From positions 1,699 to 14,053 of the forward strand of contig DCHA01000013.1 of the NCBI GenBank assembly GCA_002315535.1: DNA of 12,355 nucleotides, given 5' to 3'. The DNA comes from Firmicutes bacterium UBA1764 (lineage in GTDB: Bacteria > Bacillota > Clostridia > Peptostreptococcales > Anaerovoracaceae). A program made the translations under genes and the position numbers. Below are positions 12,279 to 12,355 of this stretch, piece after piece (within the stretch, counting starts at the first letter, position 1; each line of letters starts with the position of its first letter). A model generated the notes under the pieces. The model was not told the origin of the DNA. It was given only the letters and a program-made list of their open reading frames with translations, and did no database searches.

Positions 12279-12355
12279 TGTCGCTTATAGCCACTCTGCT
12301 CCATAAACCAGCACTTACACACTATAATGAACGTAAAAACACCCCCGGAATCGAA
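12278..12355 (+). CDS. Possible downstream gene, start only, cut by window edge
   Basis: An ATG overlaps the asparaginase stop (TGATG), and the frame stays open for 26 codons to the edge, beginning MSLIATLLHKPALTHYNE. A GAGGAG lies only 2 nt before the ATG, which is too close for an ideal ribosome binding site, so translational coupling would be needed. No family can be recognised from so few residues, and an open frame of this length is expected by chance. Confidence 0.3.
   Translation, partial: MSLIATLLHKPALTHYNERKNTPGIE

Overview
The window looks like chromosomal DNA from an anaerobic Gram-positive bacterium of the class Clostridia (Bacillota). The grounds are strong AGGAGG-type ribosome binding sites, lipoprotein signal peptides, a four-cysteine type L33 ribosomal protein, sigma-A-like promoters with TGnTATAAT boxes, and gene families common in gut and oral Clostridia. 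The genus cannot be fixed from sequence reading alone.

Left edge to 5.9 kb: the 5' part of rpmG (L33) runs off the left end on the minus strand. Beyond a terminator lies a minus-strand block, read right to left: a membrane histidine kinase, a secreted protein with two FMN_bind domains, a lipoprotein with a two-fold internal repeat, and an ApbE flavin transferase. The partner response regulator is divergent from the kinase on the plus strand. ApbE enzymes attach FMN to the Thr of DxxSGAT motifs on extracytoplasmic proteins, and the FMN_bind protein has two perfect copies, so this is very probably an extracytoplasmic flavin-based redox module with its own two-component system. Between kinase and FMN_bind gene sit two 16-bp dyads (CTTAA-N6-TTAAG) plus a degenerate third, 21-22 bp apart, followed by a terminator-like hairpin that contains a candidate promoter. 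Two further points stand out: the kinase sensor domain carries a DAVTGAT sequence matching the flavinylation motif, and both lipoprotein repeats carry DxxAGCT where FMN_bind domains have DxxSGAT.

5.9-8.1 kb: a PutP-type sodium/proline symporter (minus) and a divergent TetR-family regulator (plus). 8.1-9.2 kb: a YhbY RNA-binding protein and a NlpC/P60 cell-wall peptidase in a minus-strand operon. 9.3-10.5 kb: a lipoprotein of the choloylglycine hydrolase (Ntn hydrolase) superfamily.

10.5-10.9 kb looks like an intergenic gap but appears to hold a compact type I toxin-antitoxin locus: a 25-codon minus-strand ORF with a near-consensus promoter, a perfect Shine-Dalgarno sequence inside a small hairpin, and a convergent consensus promoter driving an ~87-nt antisense RNA, ending in a terminator, over the ORF's 3' end. 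This is the most interesting candidate in the window, together with the flavin module.

10.9 kb to the right edge: a small ArsC/YusI-like thioredoxin-fold protein and a type I asparaginase starting at TTG, in one operon, then a possible overlapping ORF that runs off the window.
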